A program made the translations under genes and the position numbers. The notes under the pieces were generated by a model, which had not been told where the DNA came from, did not search any database, and was given only the letters and a program-made list of their open reading frames with translations. A DNA stretch of 64,000 bases from Clostridia bacterium (GTDB taxonomy: Bacteria > Bacillota > Clostridia > Lachnospirales > Anaerotignaceae), in the NCBI GenBank assembly GCA_910575055.1, contig CAJTDC010000012.1:1-64000 (forward strand). The letters are read 5' to 3'. This document shows, one piece after another, positions 53,856 through 63,289 of the stretch. How positions within the stretch are numbered: the stretch's first letter is position 1; every line of letters begins with the position of its first letter.

Positions 53856-55292
53856 TTATTTCAGTTTTGCTAATTCTTCGTCCAATATTTTTGTAACAAT
53901 AGCAGGATTTGCTTTTCCTTTTAATTGTTTCATACACTGTCCCATAAGGAATTTATTTACTTTTTCATTTCCTTCTTTAAATTGTGCAATAGAATCTGGA
54001 TTTGCTTCAATTACTTTTGCTACCACTTCTTTTACTGCACTATCATCATTTACCATTTTTAAATTGTGTTGTTCAATATATTGTTCTGGTTCTACATTAT
54101 CAGAAAACATTTTTTCAAATACTTCTTTTGCTGTATTTCTATTTACAACACCATTCTTTACAAGTAATATCAATTTTCCTAAATTTTTTGCATCAAATGA
54201 AATATCTTCTGGCAATGTGCTTGTTTCAGAAGCAAGACGAAGCACTTCTCCCATAATCCAATTAGAAACTTCTTTTGCATTGTTACATACTTCGTATGCT
54301 TGTTCAAATATTTTTACAAGGTCTTTTGAACCTGTAATAATATCTACATCATACTCAGGTAATTTATATTCAGACATATATCTTGCTTTTTTTGCTTCAG
54401 GTAGTTCTGGTAAAGATTGTCTAACTCTTTCAATCCATTCATCATCAATTTCAATAGGCACAAGGTCAGGCTCTGGAAAATATCTGTAATCTTGTGCATT
54501 TTCTTTGGAACGCATAGCATAACTTGCACCTTTGTTATCGTCCCATCTTCTTGTTTCTTGTATTACTTTTTTACCTTCTTGTATCAATTCAATTTGTCTT
54601 GCTCTTTCTCCTTCTATGGCTCTAGCAATCGCTTTAAAAGAATTGATATTTTTCATTTCTGTTCTTGTACCAAGTTCTTTGGAGCCTATTGGTTTTACAG
54701 AAAGATTTACATCTGCTCTCAAAGAGCCTTGTTCCATTTTACAATCAGAAACACCTGTATATTGTAATATTGCTTTTAATTTTGTCAAATAAGCTATTAC
54801 TTCTTCTCCATTAGAAAAGTCTGGCTCACTTACAATTTCCAAAAGAGGTACACCGCAACGGTTATAGTCAACTAATGTACAATCTTCCCAAGGGTCATGT
54901 ATCAATTTCCCAGCGTCCTCTTCCATATGAATTTCTTTGATACGAATAGATTTTTTGACACCATTTACTTCTATATCAATATGACCATTTTGACAAATAG
55001 GCAAGTATAACTGTGATACCTGATATGCTTTAGGTAAGTCAGGATAAAAATAATTTTTCCTATCAAATTTATTATATCTTGTAATTTCGCAATTTGTTGC
55101 CAAACCTGTTCTAATTGCAAATTCAACAACTTTTTTATTTAAAACTGGTAGCGTTCCTGGCATACCACTACACACCTCACAAACGTGTGTATTGGGTTCA
55201 CCACCAAATTCTGTAGAACAAGAGCAAAATATTTTTGTGTCTGTGGCAAGTTCTGTATGCACTTCCAGACCTAATACAGTTTCAAATTCCAT
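53856..55292 (-). CDS. gatB: Asp-tRNA(Asn)/Glu-tRNA(Gln) amidotransferase subunit B
   Basis: Binds the misacylated tRNA and phosphorylates it before amidation (478 aa). The GLEVHTEL opening, the FCSCSTEFGGEPNTHVCEVCSGMPGTLPVLN segment with zinc-type cysteines, and the C-terminal YqeY-like tail domain are present. The start at 55290-55292 follows AAAGGAGG. Last gene of aspS-gatC-gatA-gatB. Confidence 0.96.
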   Translation of the reverse strand: MEFETVLGLEVHTELATDTKIFCSCSTEFGGEPNTHVCEVCSGMPGTLPVLNKKVVEFAIRTGLATNCEITRYNKFDRKNYFYPDLPKAYQVSQLYLPICQNGHIDIEVNGVKKSIRIKEIHMEEDAGKLIHDPWEDCTLVDYNRCGVPLLEIVSEPDFSNGEEVIAYLTKLKAILQYTGVSDCKMEQGSLRADVNLSVKPIGSKELGTRTEMKNINSFKAIARAIEGERARQIELIQEGKKVIQETRRWDDNKGASYAMRSKENAQDYRYFPEPDLVPIEIDDEWIERVRQSLPELPEAKKARYMSEYKLPEYDVDIITGSKDLVKIFEQAYEVCNNAKEVSNWIMGEVLRLASETSTLPEDISFDAKNLGKLILLVKNGVVNRNTAKEVFEKMFSDNVEPEQYIEQHNLKMVNDDSAVKEVVAKVIEANPDSIAQFKEGNEKVNKFLMGQCMKQLKGKANPAIVTKILDEELAKLK

Positions 55293-55308
55293 TTTATTAT
55301 TCCTCCTT

Positions 55309-56760
55309 TCATTTAGGTGATTTTGTATGAAAATCAGTTGCTTTTTGGAAGGCAAAACCTGCATTCAATAATATTTCTTCACTAAAAGCCTTTCCAATTA
55401 ATTGTAATCCAATAGGAAGCCCTGTTTTATCAAATCCACAAGGTACAACAAGTCCGGGGAGTCCTGCTAAATTGACAGAAACAGTACAAATATCACTCAA
55501 ATACATTTTTAATGTATCTTTAAAACTCTCTCCTATTTTTGGTGCTGTAGTAGGTGCTGTTGGTGTCAAAAGAAAATCATATTTACTAAAAGCATCATCA
55601 TAAGATTGTTTAATCAGTGCTTTTACTTGTAATGCCTTATTATAATACGCATCATAATAACCACTACTTAATACAAATGCTCCAATTAAAATTCTCTTTT
55701 TTACTTCTGAACCAAAGCCTTCACTCCTAGATTGGTAATACAAATCTACTAAATCATCATAATTTTCTGCACAATGACCATATTTAATGCCATCATATCT
55801 TGATAAATTACTACTTGCTTCTGCACAAGCAGCAATATAATACGCAGGAATAGCATATTTAATTGTAGGCATTTTAATCTCTTCTATTGTTGCACCAAGA
55901 CTTTCATATACTTTTGCAGCTTTATAAATTGCTTCTTTTACATCTTCATCTATGCCTTCTCCAAAAAAGTCAACAGGAATGCCAATTTTTTTACCTTTCA
56001 TATCTTCACATAATGTAAAAGAAGATACTGGTTGATTTACTGATGTACTATCTTTTTTATCATATCCTGCAATTATTTTATAAATTTCGGCAACATCTTC
56101 TACATTTTTTGCCATAGGACCAATTTGGTCTAATGAAGAAGCATATGCAATTAAACCATAACGAGATACTGTACCATAAGTTGGTTTTAAACCAGTAATG
56201 CCACAATAAGATGCTGGCTGGCGAATAGAACCGCCTGTATCAGAACCTAATGTATAATATGCTTCTTCTGCAGCAACTGCTGCGGCAGAACCACCACTGC
56301 TTCCTCCAGGAACGTGTTCTGTATTCCAAGGATTTTTAGTGATACCAAAATAAGAGGTTTCTGATGTACTTCCCATAGCAAACTCGTCCATATTTGTTTT
56401 ACCAACAATGACTGCACCTGCATCTTGCAATTTTTGTACTGCTGTTGCAGTATAAACTGGTTTAAATGTTTCTAACATATGAGAAGAACAAGAGGTTTGC
56501 ATACCTTTTGTACACATATTATCTTTTACTGCTGCAGGCACACCTGCCAAAGGTGTATTTAATTCTCCACTATCTATCTTTTTTTGTACTGCTTCCGCTT
56601 CTGCTAATGCTTCTTTTTCGCAAACAGTAACATAACAATGATATTTTTGTTCTTTCTTTTCAATATTTTCCAAAACAGCTTTCGTTGCTTCTACAACGCC
56701 AACCTCTTTTGACTTTATTTTTTTGCCCAGTTCCAATGCTGACAGCTGACATAACTCCAT
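55309..56760 (-). CDS. gatA: Asp-tRNA(Asn)/Glu-tRNA(Gln) amidotransferase subunit A
   Basis: The amidase subunit (483 aa) that releases ammonia from glutamine. The Ser-cisSer-Lys triad is visible: Lys in AAVKDNMC, and serines in the PGGSSGGSAAAVA and GSDTGGSIRQP motifs. Lies between gatC and gatB with short spacers. Confidence 0.96.
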   Translation of the reverse strand: MELCQLSALELGKKIKSKEVGVVEATKAVLENIEKKEQKYHCYVTVCEKEALAEAEAVQKKIDSGELNTPLAGVPAAVKDNMCTKGMQTSCSSHMLETFKPVYTATAVQKLQDAGAVIVGKTNMDEFAMGSTSETSYFGITKNPWNTEHVPGGSSGGSAAAVAAEEAYYTLGSDTGGSIRQPASYCGITGLKPTYGTVSRYGLIAYASSLDQIGPMAKNVEDVAEIYKIIAGYDKKDSTSVNQPVSSFTLCEDMKGKKIGIPVDFFGEGIDEDVKEAIYKAAKVYESLGATIEEIKMPTIKYAIPAYYIAACAEASSNLSRYDGIKYGHCAENYDDLVDLYYQSRSEGFGSEVKKRILIGAFVLSSGYYDAYYNKALQVKALIKQSYDDAFSKYDFLLTPTAPTTAPKIGESFKDTLKMYLSDICTVSVNLAGLPGLVVPCGFDKTGLPIGLQLIGKAFSEEILLNAGFAFQKATDFHTKSPK

Positions 56761-56773
56761 ACTTTATACCCTC

Positions 56774-57061
56774 CTATTCTACTGCTTTTGGTACTTTGAA
56801 GCAGCCTTCTTTTTTATTTGCTGCATTTAATATAACATATTCTCTTTCTATAGAAGGCTGAACAGCATCTTCACGAAATACATTTTTTACTGGAAAAGCA
56901 TGGCTCATTGCTTCAATACCTGTTGTATCTAATTCATTTAATATATCCATATATTCTACAATTTTATTGATTTCTTGTTTTGTTTTTTCTCTTTCTTCTT
57001 CCGAAATATGAAGACGAGCTAGTATCCCAATATAATCTAATAATTCGTCTGTAATTTTCAT
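56774..57061 (-). CDS. gatC: Asp-tRNA(Asn)/Glu-tRNA(Gln) amidotransferase subunit C
   Basis: A small subunit (95 aa) that stabilises GatA-GatB. Typical pattern: YIGILARLHISEEE near the start, NKIVEYMDILNELDTTGIE in the middle. The ATG at 57059-57061 is preferred because it has AAGGAA upstream; an earlier ATG has no site. Confidence 0.92.
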   Translation of the reverse strand: MKITDELLDYIGILARLHISEEEREKTKQEINKIVEYMDILNELDTTGIEAMSHAFPVKNVFREDAVQPSIEREYVILNAANKKEGCFKVPKAVE

Positions 57062-57089
57062 ATCTATAACATTCCTTTCCTTCATATCA

Positions 57090-58418
57090 TTATGGTTCTA
57101 ATCTGCTCATATCTCTTGGGAACATAGCAGCTACACGTACATTTGTTTCATCTAATAATTTCATACAAAGCCTTTCTAATCCAATGCCCCAACCGCCATG
57201 AGGTGGCATACCGTGTTTGTGTATCATCAAATAGCTTTCGAAATCTTCAGGATTTAATCCTTTTGATTGCATTTTGGCTACTTGTATATCATAGTCGTGT
57301 ATTCTTTGTCCACCTGTTGTAATTTCCATTCCTCTGAACAATAAGTCAAAACTTAATGTAAATTTATCATTTTCTGGGTCGTCCATAGCATAGAAAGGAC
57401 GTTTTTTCACTGGATAATGTGTTACAAAAACAAATTCACTGTTATATTTTTCTGCAAATAATTTAGAAATCAGTTGTTCTTCTTCTGGTTCTAAATCATA
57501 AGGGTCTTTTATTTTTCTGTTATATTCTTGTGCAATCATTTCTTTTGCATCTTTAAATCTTACTGTAGGGATAGTATCAATTTCTGGAATAGGTACATTT
57601 AATATTTTTATTTCTCTTTCATATTCTTTTTTCAATAATTCCATAGTATATTTTAATGCACCTGTTTCTACTTCCATTAAATCTACAAAACTATTGATAA
57701 ATCCCATTTCCATATCAATGCCCATATACTCATTCAAATGTCTTGTTGTATTATGTTTTTCTGCTCTAAAAACGTGGCTGATTTCAAACACTTTTTCATA
57801 AACACCTACAAGCATCTGTTTATAAAACTGAGGACTTTGTGCTAAATATGCTTTTTTACCAAAATAATCTAATTTGAATATATTTGCTCCACCTTCTGCA
57901 CCACTTGCTACAATTTTAGGTGTATTGATTTCAGTAAAACCATTTTTACTAAAATATTCCCTAAATCCTCTAATAACACCTTCTTGTATTTTAAATATTG
58001 CACGTTCTCTATTGTTTCTTAATGTAATAGGACGCTGTGCAATATTTGTTTCCAAAGACATTCCTAATTTTCTTTTAGAAAGATTGATAGCAGGAGCTTC
58101 TTTAGGCTTTGTTAAAACTTGTGCATTTAATAAATGAATTTCAAAACCACCTGGTGCTCTTTCATCTTTTTTTAGTTTTCCTTCTACATTAATAGACATT
58201 TCAACGCCTAAATCTTCTAATGCAAAATGAGACTCTTCTTTATTAAACACACATTGTACTAAACCATCTCTTTTACGTAATGTTAAAAATCCAAAATCTC
58301 CCATATTTTTAATGGAATAAACCATACCATGTGTTTTTACAATAGAATTATCTTCTGCTTGCATTAAATCAGAAAATTCCATATCTTTTGCTTCACAGCT
58401 TCCTGTTACAAAATCCAT
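57090..58418 (-). CDS. aspS: Archaeal-type aspartyl-tRNA synthetase, probably non-discriminating
   Basis: A class II synthetase of 442 aa with an N-terminal OB-fold anticodon domain and a catalytic core (motif 2 FRAEKHNTTRHLNE, motif 3 GIGLERL). Its compact length and the IVASGAEGGANIFKLDYFGKKAYLAQSPQ segment match the archaeal/eukaryal AspRS branch rather than the ~590-residue bacterial AspRS. The anticodon domain has Tyr34 and Pro89 where, as I recall, discriminating archaeal enzymes carry Trp and Lys and non-discriminating ones His and Pro. With gatCAB directly downstream, the simplest reading is Asp-tRNA(Asn) formation followed by amidation. The start at 58416-58418 has AAAGGAGAG; a longer frame is less likely. 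It could be annotated asnS by automated tools. Confidence 0.87.
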   Translation of the reverse strand: MDFVTGSCEAKDMEFSDLMQAEDNSIVKTHGMVYSIKNMGDFGFLTLRKRDGLVQCVFNKEESHFALEDLGVEMSINVEGKLKKDERAPGGFEIHLLNAQVLTKPKEAPAINLSKRKLGMSLETNIAQRPITLRNNRERAIFKIQEGVIRGFREYFSKNGFTEINTPKIVASGAEGGANIFKLDYFGKKAYLAQSPQFYKQMLVGVYEKVFEISHVFRAEKHNTTRHLNEYMGIDMEMGFINSFVDLMEVETGALKYTMELLKKEYEREIKILNVPIPEIDTIPTVRFKDAKEMIAQEYNRKIKDPYDLEPEEEQLISKLFAEKYNSEFVFVTHYPVKKRPFYAMDDPENDKFTLSFDLLFRGMEITTGGQRIHDYDIQVAKMQSKGLNPEDFESYLMIHKHGMPPHGGWGIGLERLCMKLLDETNVRVAAMFPRDMSRLEP

Positions 58419-58453
58419 TTTTTTATTCTCTCCTTTATCATTCAATGTCATAG

Positions 58454-58475
58454 TATCAAATTTTGACACTTTAAA
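58454..58475 (-). promoter_or_regulatory. Near-palindrome and shared 12-bp word in the aspS leader
   Basis: TGACACTTTAAA (58464-58475, plus strand) is identical to a 12-bp word inside the NSS-promoter palindrome (41195-41206), and in both cases it lies 10 nt downstream of the -10 box. It overlaps a 19-bp near-palindrome (58454-58472, one mismatch in 9-bp arms). Confidence 0.4.
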
Positions 58476-58485
58476 ACTATCTTAT

Positions 58486-58514
58486 AAGATACCATAATTT
58501 CACAGCAAAAGCAA
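58486..58514 (-). promoter_or_regulatory. Promoter of the aspS-gatCAB operon
   Basis: On the minus strand TTGCTT (58509-58514) and TATCTT (58486-58491) are 17 bp apart, about 65 nt before the aspS start. Confidence 0.55.
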
Positions 58515-58541
58515 TGCTATTGTGTTGAAAAAGATAGCATT
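58513..58541 (-). terminator. Weak terminator of the M29 aminopeptidase gene
   Basis: An 8-bp stem (AATGCTAT with ATAGCATT, 58513-58520 and 58534-58541) overlaps the stop codon and is followed by GCTTTTGC, a poor T tract. Confidence 0.5.
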
Positions 58542-59658
58542 AGTGTAATACTTCATCTATAAAATAACCATTTTTATAAAAAAGTTGGCCATCTGCATAA
58601 ATTTCTCCCTGTTGTTTCATATCATTTATCATATCCCAATGTATAGCAGACTCATTTTTTCCACCTGCTTCTTGAAATGCTTCTCCTATCGCCATATGAA
58701 TAGAACCGCCTATTTTTTCATCAAATAATATGTTTTTCGTATGCTTTTGTATGCCATAGTTTGTACCGATTGCTACCTCTCCAAAATAACGAGAGCCCTC
58801 ATCTGTATCAATATAAGAAAGTAAATCTTTTTGTTTTTGTTCATTTTTACAACTTGCCTCTATAATTTTGCCTTGTTTTACTACTAATTTTACTTCCTCA
58901 AATTCATTTCCATTTATAATAGAAGGATAAGAAAATGTAATATATCCATTAATATCATTTTCTACAGGAGAGGTAAATATTTCTCCATCTGGAAAATTTT
59001 CTTTTCCACAACAATTTATCCATTTTCTTCCAGAAATATTTACTGTAATATCTGTATCTTTTGAAATAATATGCAGTTGTTTTTTAGTGTTTAAATATTC
59101 TATCCATTTCTGCTGATAATTTTCTATTTCTTTCCATTTTTCAACTGGATTTTCTGTATTCAAAAAACCTGCTTGGTATACAAAATCCTCATATTCTTCT
59201 AAACTCATACCTGCATTTTGTGCATCTCCATTTGTAGGAAATTGTGTACCACACCAACGTAAAGACCCATCTCCCATTCTTTTAGAATAAATTTTTCTAT
59301 TTTGTTGATTTGCTAATCTTCTCATTTTCAACTTTTCACTGTCTGCATTTTGAAATGTTTTTACATTATCACTTCCCCACGCACTAATCCAAACATCACT
59401 TTTTGCACATTCTCCAAAACGGAAATTAGGCTGTGCAATTTGTGTATCATTTCCTTCTTTCACAATCATAGCATCTACATTAGGCATATCTACAAAATAA
59501 CGTACAATGCCTCCTGCTTTCACTGCTGCTCTTGCTACTGCCTGTATAAAAGGTAATGCACAATCTTCTGCCGAAATACAAACGTCATCTCCTGCTTTTA
59601 CTTCTGTAGAATATTTTACAAGCACATCTGCTAATTTTTCTAATCTTTCATCTCTCAT
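58540..59658 (-). CDS. M29 family (AmpS-type) aminopeptidase
   Basis: A metallo-aminopeptidase of 372 aa. The metal ligands are in the family motifs: Glu in FPDGEIFTSPVEN, Glu in GEVAIGTN, the HMAIGEAF histidine, and the final HWDMI histidine/aspartate. It is slightly short of the usual ~400 residues because the N-terminal domain is compact. Cytosolic, with broad N-terminal residue specificity in known members (AmpS, AmpT). Own promoter; divergent from proS. Confidence 0.9.
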   Translation of the reverse strand: MRDERLEKLADVLVKYSTEVKAGDDVCISAEDCALPFIQAVARAAVKAGGIVRYFVDMPNVDAMIVKEGNDTQIAQPNFRFGECAKSDVWISAWGSDNVKTFQNADSEKLKMRRLANQQNRKIYSKRMGDGSLRWCGTQFPTNGDAQNAGMSLEEYEDFVYQAGFLNTENPVEKWKEIENYQQKWIEYLNTKKQLHIISKDTDITVNISGRKWINCCGKENFPDGEIFTSPVENDINGYITFSYPSIINGNEFEEVKLVVKQGKIIEASCKNEQKQKDLLSYIDTDEGSRYFGEVAIGTNYGIQKHTKNILFDEKIGGSIHMAIGEAFQEAGGKNESAIHWDMINDMKQQGEIYADGQLFYKNGYFIDEVLH

Positions 59659-59693
59659 ATTTTTATTCCTTTCCTTCTTTACATATTTTTTTC

Positions 59694-59722
59694 AGTATAA
59701 CACTTAGCAAAAAAAGTCACAA
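59694..59722 (-). promoter_or_regulatory. Promoter of the M29 aminopeptidase gene
   Basis: On the minus strand TTGTGA (59717-59722) and TATACT (59694-59699) are 17 bp apart. Confidence 0.55.
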
Positions 59723-59744
59723 TGTATATTTTATAAAATTTCTC

Positions 59745-59773
59745 TTGACTTTTCATTATGCTATATGTATCAT
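59745..59773 (+). promoter_or_regulatory. Promoter of proS
   Basis: TTGACT (59745-59750) and TATCAT (59768-59773) are 17 bp apart, just ahead of the T-box leader. Confidence 0.7.
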
Positions 59774-59784
59774 AAAAAAATAAG

Positions 59785-60005
59785 AAAAAACGTTGATAGA
59801 AGATTATTAAAAAAGCTCTTTGTGTACAGAGAAAAGGCGTTTGCTGAAAGCCTAAACAAATCTTTTTGAACCTACTTCTTGAGTTCTGTGCTAAAACACA
59901 GCGTTTACCTGCGTTAAAGGTATAGAGTGGATAATATTTTTATTATCAACAAGGGTGGTACCGTCGTGACTTGACCCCTTTTATAAGGGAAGCAAGTCTT
60001 TTTTT
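59785..60005 (+). promoter_or_regulatory. T-box riboswitch controlling proS
   Basis: A tRNA-sensing leader of about 220 nt. The conserved T-box sequence AAGGGTGGTACCG is at 59951-59963. A terminator follows: GACTTG (59968-59973) pairs with CAAGTC (59993-59998), extended by CCCCTT/AAGGG, with seven T after it (59999-60005). Stem I contains GAACCTACTTC, in which CCT (59871-59873) followed by A fits the specifier codon for proline, agreeing with the gene controlled. Uncharged tRNA(Pro) should favour the antiterminator and proS expression. Confidence 0.93.
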
Positions 60006-60048
60006 ATGCCCTTGATGATATTTTAATCAAATTAGGAGGAATGAAATT

Positions 60049-61485
60049 ATGGCAAAAGAAAAAAAATTAGTAGAAGCAATTACTGATATGGAAAAAGATT
60101 TTGCACAATGGTATACTGATGTTGTAAAAAAAGCAGACTTAACTGACTATTCTCAATTAAAAGGCTGTATGATTATACGCCCTTATGGCTATGCAATATG
60201 GGAATTAATACAAAAACAAATGGACGAACGTTTTAAACAAACAGGTCACGAAAATGTATATATGCCTATGTTTATACCAGAAAGTCTTTTACAAAAAGAA
60301 AAGGACCATGTGGAAGGTTTTGCACCAGAAGTTGCTTGGGTAACACACGGTGGAGAAACAGAATTACAAGAAAGAATTTGTGTACGTCCTACTTCTGAAA
60401 CATTATTCTGTGAGCATTATTCTAATATTATACAATCTTACAGAGATTTACCAAAACTTTACAATCAATGGTGTTCTGTAGTACGTTGGGAAAAAACAAC
60501 AAGACCATTTTTAAGAACAACAGAATTTTTGTGGCAAGAAGGACACACTGCTCACGCTACTGCGGAAGAAGCACAACAAGAAACCATTAAAATGTTAAAT
60601 GTTTATGCGGACTTTTGCCACGATGTATTAGCAATTCCTGTAATAAAAGGAGAAAAAACAGCAAAAGAACGTTTTGCAGGAGCAAAAGCAACTTATACTA
60701 TCGAAAGTTTAATGCACGACGGTAAAGCATTACAATCTGGTACAAGCCACAATTTTGGAGATGGTTTTGCAAAAGCATTTGAAATACAATATACAGACAA
60801 AAACAATCAATTACAATATGTACATCAAACTTCTTGGGGTACAACAACTCGTTTAATTGGTGCGATTATTATGGTACACGGTGACAATAGTGGTCTTGTA
60901 CTTCCTCCAAAAATTGCACCTACACAAGTCATTATGATACCTATTGCACAACACAAAGAAGGAGTATTACAAAAAGCTGAGCAATTGAAAACAATATTGT
61001 CAAATGTGTGCAGAGTAAAATTAGACGATAGTGATAAATCTGCTGGCTGGAAATTCAGTGAATATGAAATGAAAGGTGTGCCAATTCGCTTAGAAATAGG
61101 CCCTAAAGATATTGAAAAAAATCAAGTTGTGTTAGCTCGTCGTGATACAGGAGAAAAACAAATTGTTTCTATAGATAATTTAGAAAACACAGTAAAACAA
61201 CTTTTAGAAGAAATACAATCTAATTTATTACAAAGGGCAACAGAACGTCGTAATTCTAAAACATATGTAGCAAAAACAATGGAAGAATTTGAAAAACAAA
61301 TTAACGAAACACCAGGATTTATAAAAGCAATGTGGTGTGGTGACCAAGCCTGTGAAGATGCCATTAAAGAAAAAACAGCTGCAACTTCTCGTTGTATTCC
61401 TTTTGAACAGGAACATATTTCAGATACTTGTATCTGTTGTGGCAAACCTGCAAAGCATATGGTTTATTGGGGTAGAGCTTACTAA
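60049..61485 (+). CDS. proS: Prolyl-tRNA synthetase (short, type 3)
   Basis: Charges tRNA(Pro) (478 aa). This is the short archaeal/clostridial form without the editing domain inserted between motifs 2 and 3. Seen are [31 protein letters not shown] (motif 2 region), the [14 protein letters not shown] and [19 protein letters not shown] (motif 3) segments, and a C-terminal zinc-type cysteine cluster ([14 protein letters not shown]). Controlled by the T-box upstream. The ATG has AGGAGG. Confidence 0.97.
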   Translation: MAKEKKLVEAITDMEKDFAQWYTDVVKKADLTDYSQLKGCMIIRPYGYAIWELIQKQMDERFKQTGHENVYMPMFIPESLLQKEKDHVEGFAPEVAWVTHGGETELQERICVRPTSETLFCEHYSNIIQSYRDLPKLYNQWCSVVRWEKTTRPFLRTTEFLWQEGHTAHATAEEAQQETIKMLNVYADFCHDVLAIPVIKGEKTAKERFAGAKATYTIESLMHDGKALQSGTSHNFGDGFAKAFEIQYTDKNNQLQYVHQTSWGTTTRLIGAIIMVHGDNSGLVLPPKIAPTQVIMIPIAQHKEGVLQKAEQLKTILSNVCRVKLDDSDKSAGWKFSEYEMKGVPIRLEIGPKDIEKNQVVLARRDTGEKQIVSIDNLENTVKQLLEEIQSNLLQRATERRNSKTYVAKTMEEFEKQINETPGFIKAMWCGDQACEDAIKEKTAATSRCIPFEQEHISDTCICCGKPAKHMVYWGRAY

Positions 61486-61521
61486 AAATAATATTAATTT
61501 TAAAAAGAGAGGTACTGCAGT

Positions 61522-62121
61522 ATGAAAAAAACAATTTTATTTGTGATTTTACAACAGTATGCAGATTGGGAGGCCGCTTATATAGCATCTGCAATCAATA
61601 TGTTATGTCAAGGACAATATGATATTAAAACAGTATCATTGTCAAAAGATTTTGTACAGTCAATAGGTGGATTTAAAGTATTGCCTGATTATGATATTTC
61701 ATCTGTACCAAATGATTATGAAGCTCTCATTTTAATAGGCGGAATGACGTGGAGAAATGAAAATTCTAAACAAGTGAAAACACTTGTAAATGACTGCCTT
61801 CAAAAACAAAAAATATTAGGAGGTATTTGTGACGCATCAGCTTTTTTAGCTACAACAGGTGCTTTAAATAATGTAAATCATACAAGCAATGACTTAAATG
61901 ACTTAAAACAATGGGCAGGTTCTATTTATACAGCAGAAAATAAATATATTTCAAAACAAGCAGTTAGAGATAAAAACATTATTACAGCAAACGGTACTGC
62001 AACTATGGAGTTTGCAAAAGAAATTTTATTTGCATTAAATATAGCCAGTGAAAAAAGCATTATAGAATGGTACAATTTCCATAAATTAGGTGTATATACT
62101 GCAGCTATGCCTAGTATGTAA
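61522..62121 (+). CDS. DJ-1/PfpI family protein
   Basis: A 199-residue class-I-glutamine-amidotransferase-like protein. The nucleophile-elbow cysteine is Cys103 in GGICDASAFLATTG, and the usual DJ-1 glutamate is at Glu17 in ADWEAAY. Such proteins include glyoxalase-III/deglycase-like, protease-like and regulatory members; the one here cannot be assigned. It follows proS by 36 nt and may be co-transcribed. Confidence 0.88.
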   Translation: MKKTILFVILQQYADWEAAYIASAINMLCQGQYDIKTVSLSKDFVQSIGGFKVLPDYDISSVPNDYEALILIGGMTWRNENSKQVKTLVNDCLQKQKILGGICDASAFLATTGALNNVNHTSNDLNDLKQWAGSIYTAENKYISKQAVRDKNIITANGTATMEFAKEILFALNIASEKSIIEWYNFHKLGVYTAAMPSM

Positions 62122-62134
62122 TAAATAACACTCA

Positions 62135-62158
62135 AGCCTCAAGTAAAGTCTTGAGGCT
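62135..62158 (+). terminator. Terminator after the DJ-1 gene
   Basis: A 9-bp stem (AGCCTCAAG with CTTGAGGCT) and a 6-nt loop are followed by ATATTTAT, a modest T tract. Confidence 0.65.
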
Positions 62159-62185
62159 ATATTTATAAAAAAGGATAAATGTATA

Positions 62186-62554
62186 ATGATACAAAAATTA
62201 AAATTATTACAAAATACTGTACAAAATAATAAATATATTGTTGCTCTATTTACAACATTTTGTTTTATACTTCCTTTTCTGTTTTTTGGAAATATTAGCT
62301 TTTATATTTGGAACGGTGATTTATTAGATTTTGGAGATTTTTTTTGGACTGGATTTTATAGCATAGTATTTCATTTTACACTATTTCGTCATTGCAAATT
62401 TTTACGAACGGCAAGATTTTTATTTAATATTTTTAATTTGTGTATTTTAGTAAGTTTTTATATTTTTGGTATTTTAATGCAAGGAGTATATGGAATTTTT
62501 TCAATGCTGGTCATTTCTATCATACCATTTGGTAATACATTAATATTAATTTAA
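62186..62554 (+). CDS. Small hydrophobic membrane protein of unknown function
   Basis: A 122-residue protein with three to four hydrophobic spans (about 17-36, 50-65, 77-98 and 102-121) and a short basic N-terminus. I do not recognise the family. An AAGGAT site precedes the ATG and a terminator follows the stop. Confidence 0.6.
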   Translation: MIQKLKLLQNTVQNNKYIVALFTTFCFILPFLFFGNISFYIWNGDLLDFGDFFWTGFYSIVFHFTLFRHCKFLRTARFLFNIFNLCILVSFYIFGILMQGVYGIFSMLVISIIPFGNTLILI

Positions 62555-62573
62555 TTATGTAATAAAAAAGTTT

Positions 62574-62610
62574 CACTCACCTAAAATATCAGCAAATTAT
62601 TAGGTGAGTG
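62574..62610. terminator. Bidirectional hairpin between the membrane protein and DUF2461 genes
   Basis: An 11-bp perfect stem (CACTCACCTAA at 62574-62584 with its complement at 62600-62610) lies between convergent stops; flanking T tracts are weak. Confidence 0.7.
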
Positions 62611-62622
62611 ATAATTTACTTT

Positions 62623-63285
62623 TTATTCTCCTGCTGCAATCAAAAAATAATACATAGGTGCCAATATACGAAATCCTTCTTCCAATTCTTTATAAAAGTC
62701 ATCACGATACAATGTTTGAAAGTCTTTACTTGTTTTGATAAAACTAATACTTTTTCTATTCAACCAATTTTGCAATTCTTTAGGCTGTTCTGCAAAACGA
62801 TTTCTTTTATAAAATTCTCCATCTATTTCAAATAAATTTTGTTTTTCATATGCTTTTTTTGCTTCTAAAAATCGTTTATCTTCTTTTAATATCAACTGAC
62901 GAAGCATTTCCATTTGTTTTGGTGGTGCTTCATAATATCCACAGCCATATCTAAAAAACGTAGGACAAAATTCTATAAAAAATACAGGAGAACTATATTT
63001 CTTTTTATCTCTACCAAAAACACACCACATAATATCTCTATACAATGTTTTATCTTTAGAAAATCGAATATCTCTATACACTCTCGAAATACTTTTTCCT
63101 ATTTTAGGCACTACAATAAGCAAAGGGTCAATTTTATGAAGTGTTTTTTCTAATTGTTCTACTAATTCTATCATAGGTGTTAATACAAATTCTCGAAATT
63201 CGTTTTTATGTTCTATATACCAATCACGACTATTTTTTATTCTATTTTCCCATAAAAATTCTAATGTTTTTTCAGAAATAGGCAT
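62623..63285 (-). CDS. DUF2461 family protein
   Basis: A 220-residue protein of the DUF2461 (TIGR02453-type) family, recognised by the N-terminal LEFLWENRIKNSRDWYIEHKNEF segment and the central SKDKTLYRDIMWCVF and FIEFCPTFFRYGCGYYEAP. Function not established. Starts 4 nt after the ferredoxin gene, so the two are probably one operon. Confidence 0.88.
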   Translation of the reverse strand: MPISEKTLEFLWENRIKNSRDWYIEHKNEFREFVLTPMIELVEQLEKTLHKIDPLLIVVPKIGKSISRVYRDIRFSKDKTLYRDIMWCVFGRDKKKYSSPVFFIEFCPTFFRYGCGYYEAPPKQMEMLRQLILKEDKRFLEAKKAYEKQNLFEIDGEFYKRNRFAEQPKELQNWLNRKSISFIKTSKDFQTLYRDDFYKELEEGFRILAPMYYFLIAAGE

Positions 63286-63289
63286 ACGA

